DNA from: Planctomycetota bacterium
GTDB lineage: Bacteria; Planctomycetota; SZUA-567; H5-PLA8
DNA length: 57,851 nt
Reading direction: 5' to 3'
Assembly: GCA_023150555.1 (NCBI GenBank)
Contig: JAKLKQ010000042.1
Coordinates: 1-57,851, forward strand
In this document: piece by piece, positions 16,716 through 25,785 of the stretch
Position numbering within the stretch: position 1 is the first letter of the stretch
Layout of the letters: each line of letters starts with the position of its first letter
Notes under the pieces: model-generated
What the model was told of the DNA's origin: nothing
Database searches by the model: none
The model's input: only the letters and a program-made list of their open reading frames with translations
Made by a program: the position numbers and the translations under genes

Positions 16716-17191
16716 GCATTCCCAACGAAGGCCGTTTTGCGAAGCCGGTAGAGCGCCGGGACTTCCTGGGCCTGGCGGCCCTGGGCAGCTTCTGCCTGAC
16801 CAGCGCGGCGGCCATCCTGGGCAGCCTGAAACTACCGATGCCCTCGGTGCTCCCGGAGGCCGACAGCCGGATCAAGATCGGCCCGCCCGACCGCTTCGCG
16901 CCGGGCTCGGCGACCAACTTTCCCGAGCGCAGCCTCTGGGTCCACCGCGATGGAAGCGGCATCTACGCGATCAGCGCGATCTGTACGCACCTGGGCTGCG
17001 TGACCAAGCGCGAGAAGGACGGCTCGTTCCACTGCCCCTGCCACGGCTCGAAGTTCGCGGCGGATGGCACGGTGACGGGCGGGCCCGCGCCCAAGGGCCT
17101 GGAGTACCTGAAGGTCAGCCGGCTGCCCAGCGGCGAGTTGGTGGTGGATCTGCAGAAGAAAGTGCCGGCCCAGGAACGCCTGGCGGTGTGA
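16712..17191 (+). CDS. Rieske iron-sulfur protein
   Basis: 159 residues; ATG overlaps the previous stop (ATGA). The N-terminal ERRDFLGLAALGSFCLTSAAAILGSL is a twin-Arg-like anchor helix. The cluster ligands are CTHLGC (Cys91, His93, Cys96) and CPCHGS (Cys108, His111, Cys110 for the disulphide), so the 2Fe-2S site is complete, including the GPAPKGLEYL proline loop. It takes electrons from quinol at the cytochrome b site and passes them to the cytochrome partner, here most likely the decaheme protein. Confidence 0.95.
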   Translation: MSIPNEGRFAKPVERRDFLGLAALGSFCLTSAAAILGSLKLPMPSVLPEADSRIKIGPPDRFAPGSATNFPERSLWVHRDGSGIYAISAICTHLGCVTKREKDGSFHCPCHGSKFAADGTVTGGPAPKGLEYLKVSRLPSGELVVDLQKKVPAQERLAV

Positions 17192-17238
17192 TCGCGGACC
17201 ATGGCCGCGGATGAAAAAACGTACTCGAGACGAACGCG

Positions 17239-18798
17239 ATGAACGGTTTTAAGACTTTTCTGCAGAACCTGCGCGAGCTGCCCCAGACGGTACGCTACAG
17301 CCTGATTCGCCACGGTACGCCCAGTTCGGACCGTGCGCGTTCGCAGGCCGTATTCTCCAACTTCTTCCTGCACATCCAGGCGACGCGCGTGCACAAGCAC
17401 ACGCTGAAGTTCGCGACCACGCTCGGCCTGGGCATCATCGCCATGGCGATGTTCCTGATCCTGTGCATCAGCGGCGTGCTGCTGATGGTCTACTACAAGC
17501 CCGCCACCGACCAGGCCTACGACTCGCTGAAGGACATCATCTTCGTCGTGCCCACGGGGCGGATGATGCGCAACATCCACCGATGGGCCGCGCACGGCAT
17601 GGTGCTGGTGGTGCTGCTGCACATGGCGCGCGTATTCTTCACCGGCTCGTACAAGGGCCCGCGCCAATTCAACTGGGCGCTGGGCATGGTGCTGCTGATC
17701 CTTACGCTAGCGCTGAGCTTCACCGGGTATCTGCTGCCGTGGGACCAGCTTGCCTACTGGGCCATCACCATCGGCGCAAACATCGCACAGTCCCCGCGCG
17801 AGATCACCGACGCGCTGGGCATCACCGAGCAGTTCGATCCGGGCGGCATGCAGAAGACCTTGCTCCTGGGCGCGAGTTCCGTTGGCCAGGAAGCACTGAT
17901 CCGCTTCTACGTGCTTCACGTCGCTGTGCTTCCCGTGGCGCTGCTTCTCGCACTGGGCGTGCACTTCTGGCGCATCCGCAAGGACGGCGGCCTCGCGAGG
18001 CCCGACGACGTCAACGAGAAGCTGGGCGCCGACCGCCGCGAGCACGGCCGCGAGATCTTTCCCGCATTGCAACAGGCCGACGCCAAGCCGACCCGCACCT
18101 ACGGATTGATGGCGATGGTGCGTGGCAAGAGCCCTGCCGTCGACCGGGGGCCCGAGCACACCGTGCCGGCATGGCCCAACCTTTTCTATGCCGAAATGGC
18201 CGTCGCGATGTTCTCCACGGCCGTGATCGTCGCCTTGGCCTACTTCCTCGACGCTCCGCTTAAGGAGAGGGCGAATCCCAGTGTGCCGGAGAACCCGGCC
18301 AAGGCGCCTTGGTACTTCCTGGGCCTGCAGGAGATGGTCAGCTACAGCGCGTTCATGGGCGGCGTGGGCATTCCCAGCATCGTGGTCATCGGTCTCGGGC
18401 TGATCCCGTACCTGGATCGCGAGGAGCGCCCCAACGACGTGGGCGTCTGGTTCGGCGGTCCCGAAGGGCGGAAGGTCTGTCTTCTCTCACTTCTCTTCTC
18501 GGTCCTATCCTGCGTTGCAATCCTGGCCTTTACGGTGAAGTACGGGTGGCTGCGCAACTGGATCCCGTCCATCTCGCAGCTCTGGATCACCGCGTTCAAT
18601 CCCGGAACACTCTTCGTGGGACTGTATGCGGCGTGGTCGCTGCTAATCCTCAAACGCACGAACTCGACGCGCATGGCGGCGCTGGCGCTGTTCACCTGCT
18701 TCATCGTCAGCTTCTTCATTCTGACCTACTTTGCCACGTTCCTGCGTGGTCCGAATTGGGACTTCTACTGGTCGCAGAGCGATTGGCCGGTGCATTGA
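17239..18798 (+). CDS. Cytochrome b (fused N- and C-terminal halves)
   Basis: 519 residues with about eight membrane helices. Heme b ligands are in NIHRWAAHGMVLVVLLHMARV and VLHVAVLPVALLLALGVHFWRI. FTGYLLPWDQLAYW is the conserved Qo-side helix, and PENPAKAPWYFLGLQEM, the counterpart of the PEWY loop, starts the C-terminal half (about residue 350), so this is a full-length b rather than split b6/subunit IV. A 60-residue loop (about 255-310, rich in charged residues) joins the halves. Second membrane subunit of the complex, 47 nt after Rieske and 13 nt before the decaheme gene. Confidence 0.95.
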   Translation: MNGFKTFLQNLRELPQTVRYSLIRHGTPSSDRARSQAVFSNFFLHIQATRVHKHTLKFATTLGLGIIAMAMFLILCISGVLLMVYYKPATDQAYDSLKDIIFVVPTGRMMRNIHRWAAHGMVLVVLLHMARVFFTGSYKGPRQFNWALGMVLLILTLALSFTGYLLPWDQLAYWAITIGANIAQSPREITDALGITEQFDPGGMQKTLLLGASSVGQEALIRFYVLHVAVLPVALLLALGVHFWRIRKDGGLARPDDVNEKLGADRREHGREIFPALQQADAKPTRTYGLMAMVRGKSPAVDRGPEHTVPAWPNLFYAEMAVAMFSTAVIVALAYFLDAPLKERANPSVPENPAKAPWYFLGLQEMVSYSAFMGGVGIPSIVVIGLGLIPYLDREERPNDVGVWFGGPEGRKVCLLSLLFSVLSCVAILAFTVKYGWLRNWIPSISQLWITAFNPGTLFVGLYAAWSLLILKRTNSTRMAALALFTCFIVSFFILTYFATFLRGPNWDFYWSQSDWPVH

Positions 18799-18811
18799 CC
18801 GAGGGGATGCA

Positions 18812-21619
18812 ATGTCCGAGGTGCATGGTGCGGCGCAGGTACGCGGGGCGAAGATCCTCCTGATCGTCTCGAGCTTTGCCTGTCTGATCTTTCTGGGGCT
18901 GGCAGCCTACGAAGACAACTTCGGAGGCGAATGGCGCGCACACCAGCGCGCGTACAGGGACAAGCTTGCGCCGGAACTTAAAGGCGCCTTCCGCGTCGGT
19001 TTCAAACAGAACTACCTGCCCGACCTGAGCAAGGTGGACCGCTGCATCTCCTGCCATGTGGCCGCAGAAGATCCGAGCATGGCCGGCGCGCCGCAGCCGC
19101 TGGCCACGCATTCCGGCTCGTACCTGAAGGACCACCCGCCGGAGAAGTTCGGCTGCACCGTCTGCCACGACGGCCAGGGCCGCGCCATCAAGAAGGACGA
19201 CGCGCACGGCCAGGACCCGCACTGGGAGCAGCCGCTGCTGGCCGGACGTGAGGTCTTCACGGTTTGCAGCCGCTGCCATTCCGAGAACGATTTGTACGGT
19301 TCGGAAGCCGAGTTCTACGGCCGCCCGCCGGAAGAGATGGAGATCTTCGACGCGGAACTCAACCAGGTCCTGCGCGGTGCCGAACGGGTCGAACGAGGCA
19401 AGCGCCTGGTGGCGACGAGTGGCTGCCTGGGCTGCCATACCTACCAGGGGAAGGGCGGTGCCCTGGGTCCGGACATCACCTACGTCGGCGACAAGGACAA
19501 GCACGCTTACAGCTACGCCAATATTCCCGAGAGCGAGGAGCGCACGCCGCGCGTGTGGTTGCTGCGGCACTTCATGAACCCCGGCGAGGTCTCCCCCGGA
19601 ACCGTGATGCCGGACATGCGCCTGAAGCGTGAGGACGCCGAGGCCCTGACCGACTACATGCTCTCGCTGAAGCGGCGCACGCTTCCGGCTAAGTTCCTCC
19701 CGCCGCCGCCCAAGGCCGGCGGGGCGCCGGTGCATGGCAAGGAGCTGTTCAACATGTACTGCGCCGCCTGCCACGGGCTGGAAGGCCGGGGGAGCAGCGT
19801 ACCGGAGATCCTCACGCCCAAGCTGAACAACGTAGATACGCTCGCGGTCGCCGGCGACGACTACTACCGCTACATCGTCGCGCACGGCCGGTCCAGCACG
19901 CACATGCCCCGGTGGGACGGCCAAGGCGGCAACCTGACGCCGTCGCAGATCGTGCGCCTCATCCGCTACATGCGCTCGTGGGAGCCGCCGGCGCCCGACG
20001 AGGAGGAACTGACCCGCAGCCTCGGCGACTCGCGCTACGGCCGCGGCATCTACGCCGGAAGTTGCGCGAACTGCCACGGCGTTAAGGGCGAGGGCGGCAT
20101 CGGGCCTTCGCTGCGCTCGAAGAACTTCCTCGCCATGGCCTCCGAACAGTTCCTGCGCCAGACCATCGTCCACGGCCGTCCGGGCACCGCGATGCCCTCG
20201 TGGAAGCGCCTGAGCGCGCAGGACGTCGCCGACGTGGCGGCCTACCTGCGCACCTGGCAGCGCCCCAAGGTGGCCTACGGCTTCGAGGACGTGGAGCCCC
20301 TGCTGCCGAAAGCGGGCGCGAAGCCCAACCGCCGGTCGGTCACCATCGGACAGAAACTGTACCGCGCAAATTGCTCCGGTTGCCACGGCAACAACGGCGA
20401 CGATGCGTTGATCGGAACGGTCCTAAACAACCAGGAGTTCCTGTCCGTCGCCAGCCCCCGCTTCCTCTACGAATCCATCGTGAACGGCCGGCCGGGCACC
20501 GCGATGCCGGCCTGGCGCCACTTGGAAAAGGAGGACGTGGTAGATCTGATCAACTTCCTCAAGTCGTGGCAGAAGGTACCCGATGCCGCCAAGCCCGAGC
20601 GGAAGGTCGGCGGCGACCCCGAATACGGCAGGCTGCTCTTTCAGCGCGGCTGTACCGGTTGCCATGGGGATAAAGGCGAAGGCACGCTGGGCACTCAGTT
20701 GGCGAACTTCGAGTTCCTTTCGGCGGCGTCCGACGACTACCTGTACCAGACCATTGCTCACGGACGTACGGGCACCGCCATGCGCGGGTTCCTGCGCGGG
20801 TCGGGTTCCGGTGACGCGCGGCATCCCGGTGCGCCCGGCGGGATCGTGGAACTCTTGCCGGAGCAGATCGAGCACATCGTCGCGTTCCTGCGCTCCCAGG
20901 AAGAGGATGCACTGCTGAATCCGCGGAAGCGCCTGCAGTCTCTTATGGGCGCGCCGCACATGGGCCAGACCGTTTATGAGAAGACCGGCGGGTGCAACAA
21001 GTGCCACGGCGAGCAAGGCGAAGGCGCCACAGGTCCGTCTCTTTCGAATCCGAGCTTCCTGGCTGCGGCCTCCGACGGTTACCTGGCTGGCACGATCATT
21101 CTTGGCCGCGAGGGCACGGAGATGCTTAGCTTCCACCGCGGCGGGAACGTGTCGCTGTCGCAGCAGCAGGTGCTGGACGTCACCGCGTACGTACGGCGCT
21201 GGGAGCGCCTGCCGCCGCCATCGGACCTAACGCGCCGTCTGCCCGTGCTCGCATCGGAAGTCCAGGCGGGCGCCGAGCATTATCAAAGCTACTGCGCTTC
21301 GTGCCACGGCCCCGAAGGCAGGGGCGGCAGCGCGGGCAAGGAGAGCAAGGGTTTCGCGCCCGCGTTGAACAATCCGGAGTTCCTCCAGGCCGCCAGCGAC
21401 GGGTTCCTGCAGGCCACCATCGCGCGTGGGCGCAAGGACACGCCCATGCGTCCGTTCGGGAAGGGCGCCGGCGGCATCGCGGATCTGGATGCGCGCACCA
21501 TCAACCAGATCGTGGTTTTCCTGCGGTCTTGGCAGAGCGGCGTGAAGATCGACCAGGCGCCGCCCGTCGAGGCGTCGGCCACCAAAGAACCTGCGGCGGC
21601 AGAGGAGCCCAAGCCATGA
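18812..21619 (+). CDS. Membrane-anchored decaheme cytochrome c with seven tandem c-type domains
   Basis: 935 residues, ATG 18812 after GAGGGG. One membrane helix (about residues 12-35) anchors a periplasmic part with ten CxxCH sites at about 78, 115, 152, 205, 317, 418, 521, 614, 728 and 828. The first three are closely spaced in a multiheme-type head (CISCH, CTVCH, CSRCH). The last seven sit about 100 residues apart, each with a class-I cytochrome c pattern (CxxCH, then GR-GTAMPxW-type Met-ligand region, then helix ending in LRSW), giving beads on a string. It ends with an acidic, Ala-rich tail. Probably the electron acceptor of the Rieske protein and a wire to periplasmic partners. It overlaps MoaA by 4 nt. 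Confidence 0.9.
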   Translation: MSEVHGAAQVRGAKILLIVSSFACLIFLGLAAYEDNFGGEWRAHQRAYRDKLAPELKGAFRVGFKQNYLPDLSKVDRCISCHVAAEDPSMAGAPQPLATHSGSYLKDHPPEKFGCTVCHDGQGRAIKKDDAHGQDPHWEQPLLAGREVFTVCSRCHSENDLYGSEAEFYGRPPEEMEIFDAELNQVLRGAERVERGKRLVATSGCLGCHTYQGKGGALGPDITYVGDKDKHAYSYANIPESEERTPRVWLLRHFMNPGEVSPGTVMPDMRLKREDAEALTDYMLSLKRRTLPAKFLPPPPKAGGAPVHGKELFNMYCAACHGLEGRGSSVPEILTPKLNNVDTLAVAGDDYYRYIVAHGRSSTHMPRWDGQGGNLTPSQIVRLIRYMRSWEPPAPDEEELTRSLGDSRYGRGIYAGSCANCHGVKGEGGIGPSLRSKNFLAMASEQFLRQTIVHGRPGTAMPSWKRLSAQDVADVAAYLRTWQRPKVAYGFEDVEPLLPKAGAKPNRRSVTIGQKLYRANCSGCHGNNGDDALIGTVLNNQEFLSVASPRFLYESIVNGRPGTAMPAWRHLEKEDVVDLINFLKSWQKVPDAAKPERKVGGDPEYGRLLFQRGCTGCHGDKGEGTLGTQLANFEFLSAASDDYLYQTIAHGRTGTAMRGFLRGSGSGDARHPGAPGGIVELLPEQIEHIVAFLRSQEEDALLNPRKRLQSLMGAPHMGQTVYEKTGGCNKCHGEQGEGATGPSLSNPSFLAAASDGYLAGTIILGREGTEMLSFHRGGNVSLSQQQVLDVTAYVRRWERLPPPSDLTRRLPVLASEVQAGAEHYQSYCASCHGPEGRGGSAGKESKGFAPALNNPEFLQAASDGFLQATIARGRKDTPMRPFGKGAGGIADLDARTINQIVVFLRSWQSGVKIDQAPPVEASATKEPAAAEEPKP

Positions 21620-22653
21620 CGATGCTGCAGGAAGCCCCGCTGGCGGCTGCCGTTGGGCCTGCGGTTTTCAAAGACCGCTTCGGCCGGCCGTTCACGTACC
21701 TGCGCATTTCGGTCACCGACGCCTGCAACCTGCGCTGCGTCTATTGCATGCCGGAGAACGCCGAGTTCCTGCCCGGCGGCGCGCACCTTACCGATGACGA
21801 ACTGGCCCTGGTGGTGGAATCTGCAGCCGACTGCGGCGTGCGGAAGGTGCGGCTTAGCGGCGGAGAGCCGCTCCTGCGGCGCGGCATCGGCGGCTTGGTG
21901 GAACGCCTAGCCGGGATCCGCGGGATCCGGGAACTGGCGTTGACCACCAACGGAACGCGACTGGCCGGGTTCGCGCGGCGCTTGGCCAAGGCCGGTCTGC
22001 AGCGCGTCAACGTGTCCATGGACACGTTGGACGAAGACAAGTTCCGGCGCATCACGCATAACGGGACGCTTGAGCATGTATGGGCGGGCATCGCCGCCGC
22101 GGAAGAGGCCGGGCTGCGGCCGTTGAAGATCAACGTGGTGTTGATGAAGGGCTTGAACGAGGACGAAGTGGAGGCGTTTGCGGCCCTCACCCTGGTGCGG
22201 AACCTGCAGGTTCGCTTTATCGAGCTGATGCCGCTGGGAGAGGCAAAGGATTGCACCCTGGCAGGCGGCTCGTTCGGTTACGTTTCCAACGAGAGCGTAT
22301 GGCAGCGGCTGGTGGCTCGCTTCGGTACCCTTCGGCCGGCGCCCGAAAGCGGCACGGCGAAGGTCTACTGCGTGCCCGGCGCGCGGGGCACGATCGGGTT
22401 CATCAGCGCAATGAGCGCCCCCTTCTGCGAGCGGTGCGACCGACTGCGGCTGACCGCCGACGGAAAGCTGCGTGCGTGCCTGCTGGAAGGCGGCGAATTC
22501 GATGCGCGGGCGCTGCTGCGCACCGGTTTGCCGCGGGAAGGCAAGCGCGAGTTGCTGCACCAGGCATTTAAGTCGGTGGCGGACCGCAAGCCCGAGGTGC
22601 ATGCCGGATGGCGGGATCTCCCCGGCGCGAGCATGGTTAGGATTGGCGGATGA
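21616..22653 (+). CDS. moaA: GTP 3',8-cyclase MoaA (molybdenum cofactor synthesis)
   Basis: 345 residues. CNLRCVYC is the radical-SAM 4Fe-4S motif; LSGGEPLLRR is the SAM-binding GGEP motif; the C-terminal cluster has CERCDRLRL and, 13 residues later, LRACL. It ends MVRIGG, with the GG tail needed for activity in MoaA. The enzyme rearranges GTP to the cyclic pyranopterin precursor together with MoaC. Its start overlaps the decaheme stop (ATGA), and the next gene needs molybdenum cofactor, so cofactor supply seems tied to the reductase. No other Moa gene is in the window. Confidence 0.93.
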   Translation: MTMLQEAPLAAAVGPAVFKDRFGRPFTYLRISVTDACNLRCVYCMPENAEFLPGGAHLTDDELALVVESAADCGVRKVRLSGGEPLLRRGIGGLVERLAGIRGIRELALTTNGTRLAGFARRLAKAGLQRVNVSMDTLDEDKFRRITHNGTLEHVWAGIAAAEEAGLRPLKINVVLMKGLNEDEVEAFAALTLVRNLQVRFIELMPLGEAKDCTLAGGSFGYVSNESVWQRLVARFGTLRPAPESGTAKVYCVPGARGTIGFISAMSAPFCERCDRLRLTADGKLRACLLEGGEFDARALLRTGLPREGKRELLHQAFKSVADRKPEVHAGWRDLPGASMVRIGG

Positions 22654-22714
22654 GCCCGCCGTCTGGAAGACACAAAAATCGAATGTGTGCGGTTTCATTT
22701 GAGGAGGATGGACG

Positions 22715-25495
22715 ATGAGCAGAATGCGAAGCCTGCTGGGAGAAATGAAACGGCGTGAGTTCTTGAAGAACGGCGCGGCTTTGGGGGCCGGCATGACGAT
22801 GCTCGGCGGCGCCTTTTCCGGAGAGTTCGCGCGCGCCGAGGAGCATGGCGAAAAGGCCTCGGGCCCTGAGAAGGGTGAACGGACGATGTTGGCACAGTGC
22901 CCGTATTGCGGTGTCGGGTGCGGAACAGTCATTCGTGCGAAAGGCGATCGCATCACAGGCATCATCCCCGACAAGCTCCACCCGACAAACAAGGGGATCC
23001 AGTGCATCAAGGGATTGAACGCGCACGAGCCCATCTATCGCGACCGGCTCACAAGTGTTCTCAAGCGCAAGGATATGTCCGATCCGCTGAAGGGCCACGT
23101 CTCGTCAACCAAAGGCCGGTTCGACGATGATGTCTTCGAAGAGGTTCCCTACGAAGAAGCGGAGGAGATGGTCGCGGAGCGGATCGCCGAGATCGTCAAG
23201 GCCAAGGGCGGAAACTCGATTGGTCTGAGCGGCAGCGGCCAGCTGACGATGGAGGCCCAGTGGGTCGAGAACGTTTTGATGAAGGGCGTGCTTGGCAGCA
23301 ACTCTATCGAGGCCAACGCGCGGATGTGCATGACATCCGCGGTCACCGGCTACTTCGCTACCTATGGCAGCGACACGCCGCCTACCTGCTACGACGACAT
23401 CGAAATGGCCGACTTCATCAGCTTCTGGGGCCACAATGCGCGGGAAGGCCATCCTGTGCTTTTCTGGCGTGTAGCCGACCATAAGCAGAAATCCGGCATA
23501 TCGACGTTGGTAAGCGATCCACGCCGCACCGGCACCGTGACCGGCCTAGAAGACGTCAATCCGCGCAACAGCTTCCACTTCCAGACGCTAAATGGCGACA
23601 TCAGCTACCTAAACGCCATCGCGCATGTGATCGTGACCAAGCACCCCGAGGCGGTCATGCCCGAAGAATGGCTCGAGAAGAACTGCACGGGCTGGCGAGA
23701 GTACATCGAAGGGGTCAAAGCGCGCTACAGCCCGAAGCAGGTCGTCGAAAATCTGAAGTTAATCGATCGCGGCCGGGTGACGGTGGAAGACATCGAGAAC
23801 ATCGCGAAGCTGTGGGCCGAAGCCTCGGTCAAAGGCCGCAAGAACGGGCGCGGCGGCGTACTGACGTTCTGGGGCATCGGCTACAACCAGATGCTCCACG
23901 GCCAGCACAACACCATCTCCATCGTGAATCTGCACCTGCTGACGGGCAATGTAGGGCGCCCGGGTTGTGGCTCGCATTCGCAGACCGGCCAGCCCAACGC
24001 GATGAGCGAACGCCTGATGGGCGGCCTCACCGGACGCCTGCCGTTCAATAAGCCATTGGCCGATGCGAGCTGGCGCGATCACATCGCCAAGTGCTGGCGC
24101 ATCGATCCCAAGCGTCTGGAGGAGACCAACAATCAGAAAAATCCGATGGCCATCGGCATGCTGGAGCGCGCATTGAAAGGCGACCTGCTGGCCATGTTCT
24201 GGATGTACACGACCCACGTGCACCTGCCGGACCTAAACACGCTGGTGCGCCCGGCACTGACCAAGATGTTCGTCGTAGTACAGGACATCTACCGGCATGC
24301 GCCAAACGTCCTCTATGCCGATTTCGTCTTCCCCGCGCTGACCTGGGGCGAATGGACGGGAGGCGTGTACATCCAGTCCGAGCGCCGGCTGTACGTCAAC
24401 GACGGCGTCTCTGCCGGGTACGACGAGAAGGGCGTTCCTCTCGTCCACGCGCGTCCGGACATGGACCTGGCGCTCGATAAGTGCAAGTCGCTGGCCAAGA
24501 AGCTCGGCCTCGACGCGGACGCGATCGTTCCCTACAAGAAGACAATAAAAAACAGCCACGGTCAGGAGTTCTACAATCCAGAAGATGTATTCCGGGACAT
24601 CATTATTGCGTCCAAGGGTTCCGACGCCGACATGACGGGCATGTTGGAGGTCGAGAAGAAGGACGGGATCGGCCTTTACGACCAACTGCGGCGCTTACGT
24701 GGAATCCAGTGGCCCGCGCCGACGTACGAGCATGCCAAGGCCGGCGGAATCTCTCGGCGCTATCTGGACCAGGAGAAATGGGAGGGCAAGCCATACGGCA
24801 TGTTCGCGCAGAAGGACGGCAAGGCGCACTTCAAGCTCTGCGAGCAGGACTACTCGAAGATCAAGGAGATCGTCGGCGAATTGATGTCCTTCGGCGAGGA
24901 GGTTGGAAAGGTGGTGCACGGCAAGGGCACGCCGCAGGAAATCCTGGCAGCCGCCGAGAAGCAGAAGTTCTTCATCGACAATTTGGAGCTACTCAACAGG
25001 GCGCGCGACAACGCCCTGGTTCCGGAACTTCCCGACCTGGAGTTCTATGAGGACAAGCACAAGACGCTGGCCGACGCCAAGGCGGAGAACAAGTTCCCCT
25101 TCTGGCTGGGCCTGGGCATCGTGTACGAGCACTTCCACACGGCCAAGACCACCAAGGGGCCGACGACGCTGAAACTGGTGCCTGAGCAGTACGTCGAAGT
25201 CGCCGCCGAAGACGCCCAACGTTACGGCCTGGAAGACGGCGAGCGCGTGCGCGTCGTGACGCGCCGGGGAAGCTACGAAGCGCGCGTCTCAGTCGGCACC
25301 GAGTCCCTAGTCAAGCCGGCTCGCTCGGAAGTACCGGCCGGCTACATGTTCAGCCCGTGGAACCTCTCGGTGGCCGACAGCGCCGATCCGAAGAAGAACC
25401 GTTGGCTGGTCAACGCCGTTTCGCACCGCGCCTGGGACCCCGTCTCGGGCCAGGCGGATTACAAGAAGTCGGCCTGCCGGTTGGAGAAGATCTGA
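22715..25495 (+). CDS. napA: Tat-exported NapA-like molybdopterin oxidoreductase (probable periplasmic nitrate reductase)
   Basis: 926 residues; GAGGAGG precedes the ATG. A Tat signal starts at residue 12 (KRREFLKNGAALGAG). The 4Fe-4S ligands are Cys62, 65, 69 and 97 (CPYCGVGCG, QCIKG). The Mo ligand is Cys205 in NARMCMTSAVTGY, and CYDDIEMADF follows as in NapA; the NapA histidine before the Mo cysteine is replaced by Met. TGQPNAMSERLMGGLTGRLP is in the cofactor site. The molybdopterin-binding barrel is at the C-terminus. It is about 100 residues longer than E. coli NapA, mainly through an extra helical stretch near 720-800. Nitrate is the likely substrate by family; NapB, NapC and NapD are missing here, so another substrate is possible. 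Confidence 0.85.
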   Translation: MSRMRSLLGEMKRREFLKNGAALGAGMTMLGGAFSGEFARAEEHGEKASGPEKGERTMLAQCPYCGVGCGTVIRAKGDRITGIIPDKLHPTNKGIQCIKGLNAHEPIYRDRLTSVLKRKDMSDPLKGHVSSTKGRFDDDVFEEVPYEEAEEMVAERIAEIVKAKGGNSIGLSGSGQLTMEAQWVENVLMKGVLGSNSIEANARMCMTSAVTGYFATYGSDTPPTCYDDIEMADFISFWGHNAREGHPVLFWRVADHKQKSGISTLVSDPRRTGTVTGLEDVNPRNSFHFQTLNGDISYLNAIAHVIVTKHPEAVMPEEWLEKNCTGWREYIEGVKARYSPKQVVENLKLIDRGRVTVEDIENIAKLWAEASVKGRKNGRGGVLTFWGIGYNQMLHGQHNTISIVNLHLLTGNVGRPGCGSHSQTGQPNAMSERLMGGLTGRLPFNKPLADASWRDHIAKCWRIDPKRLEETNNQKNPMAIGMLERALKGDLLAMFWMYTTHVHLPDLNTLVRPALTKMFVVVQDIYRHAPNVLYADFVFPALTWGEWTGGVYIQSERRLYVNDGVSAGYDEKGVPLVHARPDMDLALDKCKSLAKKLGLDADAIVPYKKTIKNSHGQEFYNPEDVFRDIIIASKGSDADMTGMLEVEKKDGIGLYDQLRRLRGIQWPAPTYEHAKAGGISRRYLDQEKWEGKPYGMFAQKDGKAHFKLCEQDYSKIKEIVGELMSFGEEVGKVVHGKGTPQEILAAAEKQKFFIDNLELLNRARDNALVPELPDLEFYEDKHKTLADAKAENKFPFWLGLGIVYEHFHTAKTTKGPTTLKLVPEQYVEVAAEDAQRYGLEDGERVRVVTRRGSYEARVSVGTESLVKPARSEVPAGYMFSPWNLSVADSADPKKNRWLVNAVSHRAWDPVSGQADYKKSACRLEKI

Positions 25496-25530
25496 GCCCT
25501 CCTTGGCCTGCCACGCAGTATTGCTGACGT

Positions 25531-25564
25531 ATGGGCCCCCTCCATATTGAAGGAGGGGGCCCAT
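25531..25564. terminator. 13-bp perfect stem-loop after the NapA-like gene
   Basis: ATGGGCCCCCTCC pairs fully with GGAGGGGGCCCAT around an 8-nt loop. It lies 36 nt after the stop of the molybdoenzyme gene. It lacks a T tract, so it may be a strong terminator of unusual type, an mRNA stabiliser or a protein-binding palindrome. Confidence 0.55.
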
Positions 25565-25709
25565 GCTTGAAAAAGTCCTGGGCGGTCGGAGGAGGATGAG
25601 CCGGCTATCCTTAAGAAAGCCCATGGAGGATGTAAAGCATTTTCCGGAAAGGACTTATATGGCAAGAATGTGAACAGAGAATGCGTTACAAAGCTTGACC
25701 TTTGTTTAT

Positions 25710-25728
25710 AAGACGATATCTTTATATG
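25710..25728. repeat. Regulatory repeat copy 3 (NapG-operon side)
   Basis: AAGACGATATCTTTATATG. Sixteen of 19 bases agree with 14583-14601 (AAGACGATATCAATATACG). It lies about 55-75 nt before ATG 25786. Confidence 0.5.
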
Positions 25729-25785
25729 TAAATCCAATGGTCCGGCATAGGGCCATGTGCATATAGATTCGACAGGCAGGTGACC

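Larger units (their letters stand above)
25496..25785. promoter_or_regulatory. Intergenic region upstream of the NapG operon
   Basis: 290 bp without a gene: the stem-loop at 25531-25564, then AT-rich DNA with CATTTTCCGGAAAGGAC near 25640, a TTGACC -35-like box at 25695-25700 and the third GATATC element (25710-25728). A new promoter for the NapG/NapH genes probably lies here. Confidence 0.5.
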
